Of a stretch of DNA of 9,225 nt, positions 6,096-9,225 are shown one piece after another. A program made the translations under genes and the position numbers. The stretch covers positions 1 through 9,225 of the forward strand of contig QIAS01000060.1 of the NCBI GenBank assembly GCA_003225615.1, given 5' to 3'. How positions within the stretch are numbered: the first letter of the stretch is position 1; each line of letters starts with the position of its first letter. The notes under the pieces are model-generated. The model searched no databases. It was not told where the DNA came from and saw only the letters and a program-made list of their open reading frames with translations. Source of the stretch: Acidobacteriota bacterium. Its GTDB lineage: Bacteria > Acidobacteriota > Terriglobia > Terriglobales > Acidobacteriaceae.

Positions 6096-7793
6096 ATGCC
6101 TATCTCGGTTCGAGTTTCTGTTCCAGCAGTTTGCGCGTTCGTCCTGCTCGCTTCCGCCATGTGCGCCCAAGATCGTTCCCACGCGCGTTCGATGGTGATC
6201 ACCCGCTACGGAATTGTGGCTACAAGTCACACGTTGGCTTCGGTGGCCGGGGCTCAGATCCTGGCGCGGGGAGGCTCCGCCGTCGACGCTGCCATCGCAG
6301 CGAATGCAGTGCTCGGTGTTACCGAGCCCATGATGAACGGAATGGGCGGCGATTTGTTCGCCATCTACTGGAACGCAGAGTCCAACAAGCTTTACGGCCT
6401 GAATGCCAGCGGCTGGGCGCCGCAAGGCCTGACGCCTGAGCACATAAGGGCGAGGGACGCGACTGCCATGCCGCTCATCGGAATTGATTCCGTTACGGTG
6501 CCCGGCGCGGTAGCCGGATGGAACGCGCTGCACGAGCGCTTCGGACATCTTTCTTGGAAGGATCTTTTTCCGCCCGCGATTTTCTACGCCGACCAGGGGT
6601 ATCCGGTCCCGGAAATTATTTCTGGGTATTGGAAAGACGCGGCCCAAGCGTTCGCATACGATGCTGAAGGCCGCCGCGTGTATTTGCCCAATGGCAAGCC
6701 CCCCGTTGTAGGCGAAATTTTTCGCAACCCCGATCTCGCCAAAGCTCTCCGCCTGCTTGCGCAGAACGGCGCCAGGGATTTCTATCAAGGCGAGATAGCC
6801 AAGGCCATTTTGAGCACATCGCAAGCGCTCGGTGGAACCATGTCTCGCGATGATCTCGCCCAGTTTGCTCCCGAGTGGGTGGACCCCATTTCGACTACCT
6901 ATCGTGATTGGACGATCTACGAACTCCCACCCAACGGCCAGGGGATGGCTGCGCTCGGGATGCTCAACATCATGGAGACTACCGCGGCATCGCCGGATGG
7001 GCCGCTCAGTGTTGCCGAGCTGCATAAGAAAATCGAAGCCATGAAGCTGGCCTATGCCGATCTCGGCCGCTACAACGCCGATCCCCGCTTCGCGAAAGTT
7101 CCGGTAAGGGGGCTGCTTTCGAAAGAATATGCCCGCGAGCGGGCCAAGCTTATTGATGGCAATCATGCGAATTGTGAGCTTCCCGCTGGCTCGCCGCCCA
7201 TGAGCGACACTACTTACCTGTCGGTCATCGATCGTGACGGAAACATCGTGTCCTTAATCCAGAGTAACTACGAGGCTTTTGGTTCGGGCATAACGGTGCG
7301 GGGCATGGGATTTGTTCTGCAGGATCGCGGCGCGCTGTTTTCGCTTGATCCGTCTTCTCCCAACGTGCTCGCCCCGCGCAAGCGCCCTTTTCATACTATT
7401 ATTCCCGCTTTCATGGAGCGCGCAGATCAGCACATCGGATTCGGCATCATGGGCGGGGCCAACCAGCCTCTCGCGCACGCGCAGTTCGTTTCCAACGTAG
7501 TCGATTACGGCATGAATATCCAGGCTGCGCTGGAGAATGCGCGTTTCACCGTGCACCCAGAGCGCGGCTGTAATATTCGGATCGAATCGCGCGTGAAGCC
7601 CGAAGTTCTGCAAAAACTTTCGTCCATGGGACACAAGTTCGAGGTCACGAAGGATTACTCAACCGCCATGGGCCGCGGTCAAGCTGTCATGAATGACACT
7701 AAAAGCAAAGTGCATTATGGCGGGTCGGACGCGCGCGCCGATGGGTCGGCCGAACCGGAGCCGCCGCCGGTGCAGTTCCAGGATAAACGCTGA
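6096..7793 (+). CDS. Exported gamma-glutamyltransferase-family hydrolase
   Basis: This 565-residue Ntn-hydrolase precursor belongs to the gamma-glutamyltranspeptidase/cephalosporin acylase family, whose members self-cleave into large and small subunits and hydrolyse or transfer gamma-glutamyl or acyl groups. A signal peptide (residues 1-24, ending SAMCA before Q25) sends it to the periplasm. Family landmarks include GGSAVDAAIAANAVLGVTEP (59-78) and NGMGGDLFAIYW (81-92). The autocleavage nucleophile is T372 in SDTTYLSVIDRDGN, and the oxyanion/glycine loop is GIMGGANQPLAHAQ (450-463). The loop usually written FREMAP in classical enzymes such as E. coli Ggt reads NASGWAP here (103-109), without the Arg that binds the glutamate carboxylate. 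The exact substrate is therefore uncertain, and I leave the gene symbol blank. The ATG at 6096 gives a proper signal peptide; the frame is open back to 5994, but that stretch overlaps the VOC gene. Confidence 0.93.
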   Translation: MPISVRVSVPAVCAFVLLASAMCAQDRSHARSMVITRYGIVATSHTLASVAGAQILARGGSAVDAAIAANAVLGVTEPMMNGMGGDLFAIYWNAESNKLYGLNASGWAPQGLTPEHIRARDATAMPLIGIDSVTVPGAVAGWNALHERFGHLSWKDLFPPAIFYADQGYPVPEIISGYWKDAAQAFAYDAEGRRVYLPNGKPPVVGEIFRNPDLAKALRLLAQNGARDFYQGEIAKAILSTSQALGGTMSRDDLAQFAPEWVDPISTTYRDWTIYELPPNGQGMAALGMLNIMETTAASPDGPLSVAELHKKIEAMKLAYADLGRYNADPRFAKVPVRGLLSKEYARERAKLIDGNHANCELPAGSPPMSDTTYLSVIDRDGNIVSLIQSNYEAFGSGITVRGMGFVLQDRGALFSLDPSSPNVLAPRKRPFHTIIPAFMERADQHIGFGIMGGANQPLAHAQFVSNVVDYGMNIQAALENARFTVHPERGCNIRIESRVKPEVLQKLSSMGHKFEVTKDYSTAMGRGQAVMNDTKSKVHYGGSDARADGSAEPEPPPVQFQDKR

Positions 7794-7795
7794 TC

Positions 7796-7801
7796 TATAA
7801 T
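7796..7801 (+). promoter_or_regulatory. Candidate -10 box just before the DUF4380 gene
   Basis: A perfect TATAAT lies two bases after the stop codon of the gamma-glutamyltransferase gene and ten bases before the ATG at 7812. No good -35 is present 16-18 bases upstream. If used, it would give an almost leaderless transcript, which would fit the absence of a Shine-Dalgarno. Confidence 0.25.
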
Positions 7802-7811
7802 TCCCGTTCTT

Positions 7812-8837
7812 ATGTTCCGTACGCGTAAACAATTTTCAGCTCCCCTGGCGATTTCCATCGTTCTGACGCTGGTCTCAGCTGTCCTCGCGCAGCCAACGCC
7901 AGCTCGTTTCTCGCAAACGAAGGCGCAAGCTACCCATTCAGTTTCCGTTTCGAAAGTTACGTATCATGGCTGGCCGAATTCTCTAGTGCTCAGCAATGGC
8001 CAGGTCGAAGCGCTGGTTGTTCCAGCGATCGGGCGAGTGATGCAATTCCACTTCGTGGGCGAGGGAAGCGTCTTTTTTGAAAATCGCGAGATGGACGGCA
8101 AGGCGCCTGATCCTGCCGCCAAGGATTGGGGGAACTTCGGTGGCGACAAAAGTTGGCCTTCTCCACAGGCAGACTGGGAGAAGGTGACCAAGCGCAGTTG
8201 GCCGCCACCAGTAGGCTTCGACTCCATGCCGGTTCAGGCAACGGTAAAGGGCAAAGCCGTCGAACTGGTTTCTGCGGTGGATCCCGCATACGGCATTCGC
8301 GAGCGGCGACGGATTGAGTTGGCTCGGCGCGAGCCGGTCATGACCATCACTACAACCTACGAAAAGGTGAGTGGCGACCCGGTCAAGGTGGGCGTGTGGG
8401 TGATCACCCAGATGGCGGAACCGCTGCGCGCGTTTATCGTGCTGCCGGCGAAGTCGCAATATCCCGATGGATACACCAAACTGATGGATGTTCGGCCGCG
8501 CGATTTGAAAGTGGAAGATGGGCTACTTTCTCTCACTCGGGACCAGAAGGATGCTACGAAAGTCGGAACCGACGGCGGCACTCTGCTCTGGATGAATGAG
8601 CAAGACGTGTTGCGCATTGATGCGCCGCGAGTCGCCGGCGCAGAGTATCCTGACCAGGGCAGCAGCGCTGAAATCTATACTAACCAGGATCCGCTGGCTT
8701 ACATTGAGCTCGAAACTCTGGGGCCGCTGAGCACGATGAAGGTGGGCGATCACATGCAGCGGACCAACACCTACACGCTCCTGCGCCGTACCGAAAAAGA
8801 TCCTGCGGCGGAGGCGAAGAAAATCCTCGGCCGTTGA
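7812..8837 (+). CDS. Exported DUF4380 family protein
   Basis: This 341-residue protein starts with a clear signal peptide (MFRTRKQ, a hydrophobic core at 11-25, likely cleavage after A26), so it is periplasmic or secreted. The body matches what I know of DUF4380: a strand-rich start with VVPAIGRVMQFHFVGEGSVF (69-88), the conserved patch NFGGDKSWPSPQADW (108-122), and a C-terminal part ending in a Thr-rich strand (QRTNTYTLLRRTEKD). The family's biochemical role is not established; its sequence pattern recalls the galactose-mutarotase-like beta-sandwich, so a carbohydrate-related role is only a guess. There is no membrane helix and no lipobox. It follows the gamma-glutamyltransferase gene by 18 bases, which would suit an operon, but a TATAAT in that gap could be its own promoter. 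No Shine-Dalgarno is visible. Forty-one bases after its stop it meets a convergent gene; that gap has only a weak hairpin. Confidence 0.85.
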   Translation: MFRTRKQFSAPLAISIVLTLVSAVLAQPTPARFSQTKAQATHSVSVSKVTYHGWPNSLVLSNGQVEALVVPAIGRVMQFHFVGEGSVFFENREMDGKAPDPAAKDWGNFGGDKSWPSPQADWEKVTKRSWPPPVGFDSMPVQATVKGKAVELVSAVDPAYGIRERRRIELARREPVMTITTTYEKVSGDPVKVGVWVITQMAEPLRAFIVLPAKSQYPDGYTKLMDVRPRDLKVEDGLLSLTRDQKDATKVGTDGGTLLWMNEQDVLRIDAPRVAGAEYPDQGSSAEIYTNQDPLAYIELETLGPLSTMKVGDHMQRTNTYTLLRRTEKDPAAEAKKILGR

Positions 8838-8878
8838 TGTGGCCTTTGTCCGCAGACTTCTCGCGGTAAAGAATCCAC

Positions 8879-9225
8879 CTACGGGCCTACAGTGACCTGC
8901 AAGGGCGATGGCGTTTGCCGGCGCTGGCGATAGATTGCGTTCCGGGCAGGGACCTCCGCAACGGCATCCGCGTGCACTACGTAGGCTCCTTGCGGAAGAG
9001 TGGATCCGAAGGGAATTTCGAAGTCGGTGGTACCTGTTTTCAGCTCTGGGTGCTGGTAGCCCAGCACAAACGCTTTTCCAATTTCGTTAACCGCGACCAC
9101 GATTACGGTCAGATCGAAATCGTCCTTCGTGCCGTTGCTGACTTTCACAGCCCCTTCAATTCGATTATCTTGCACGCGCGGAAACCGGCTCCACTCGAGC
9201 ACGAGGGGCGCTACCACGCTGATTG
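8879..9225 (-). CDS. Hypothetical protein, partial (5' end outside window)
   Basis: The frame ends at a TAG (complement of 8879-8881) and is still open at base 9225; codons for Ile-Ser precede the first possible GTG at 9217. I therefore treat the gene as cut by the window edge rather than starting at 9217. About 115 residues are visible. They look like a beta-sandwich: alternating hydrophobic strands such as RIEGAVKVSN, DFDLTVIVVAVNEIG, TDFEIPFGSTLP and GAYVVHADAVAEVP, with no cysteine and no membrane helix. A ligand-binding or immunoglobulin-like fold is conceivable, but I recognise no named family and assign no function. It converges on the DUF4380 gene. Confidence 0.75.
   Translation of the reverse strand, partial: ISVVAPLVLEWSRFPRVQDNRIEGAVKVSNGTKDDFDLTVIVVAVNEIGKAFVLGYQHPELKTGTTDFEIPFGSTLPQGAYVVHADAVAEVPARNAIYRQRRQTPSPLQVTVGP

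Noticed and set aside
6118..6170. A lipoprotein signal in the gamma-glutamyltransferase precursor (SAMC)
   Set aside because: Met precedes the Cys where a lipobox needs Gly, Ala or Ser; ordinary cleavage after MCA fits better.
6042..7166. A 374-codon minus-strand frame opposite the gamma-glutamyltransferase gene
   Set aside because: It lies wholly within a clearly identified gene, has no recognisable domain, and looks like a shadow of its codon bias.

Overview
The window looks like chromosomal DNA from a free-living soil-type bacterium, most likely an Acidobacteriota (Terriglobia/Koribacter-like) relative. This is inferred from the moderately high GC content, the mix of exported proteins, and the style of the YjbQ, cytochrome and DUF4380 proteins; no marker gene proves it. 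I see no rRNA, tRNA, CRISPR array, insertion sequence, phage gene or recognisable defence system.

Left part (1-2030): a small plus-strand ORF with a strong ribosome binding site (22-192) faces two minus-strand genes. These are a 153-residue protein of unknown function with a charged N-terminal helix (834-373) and a family 2 glycosyltransferase (1774-974). A 256-base divergent spacer (1775-2030) separates the glycosyltransferase from leuC.

Central and right part (2031-8837): eight genes lie in a row on the plus strand. leuC and leuD encode the two subunits of 3-isopropylmalate dehydratase for leucine biosynthesis, and a YjbQ/UPF0047 gene overlaps the end of leuD. Then come a four-helix membrane protein that is an internal duplication, a membrane-anchored mono-haem cytochrome c, a glyoxalase/VOC-fold protein, an exported gamma-glutamyltransferase-family hydrolase and an exported DUF4380 protein. 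Only leuCD-yjbQ and cytochrome c-VOC are spaced tightly enough to be obvious operons. Candidate internal promoters precede the cytochrome, the gamma-glutamyltransferase and the DUF4380 gene, so the row is probably several transcription units.

Right edge (8879-9225): a minus-strand gene converges on the DUF4380 gene and runs off the window.

Overall this is an ordinary metabolic and cell-envelope region, and no clear new multi-gene system stands out. The best second-look items are the duplicated membrane protein, the altered substrate-binding loop of the gamma-glutamyltransferase homologue, the lost metal ligands of the VOC protein, and several promoter and start-site arrangements.
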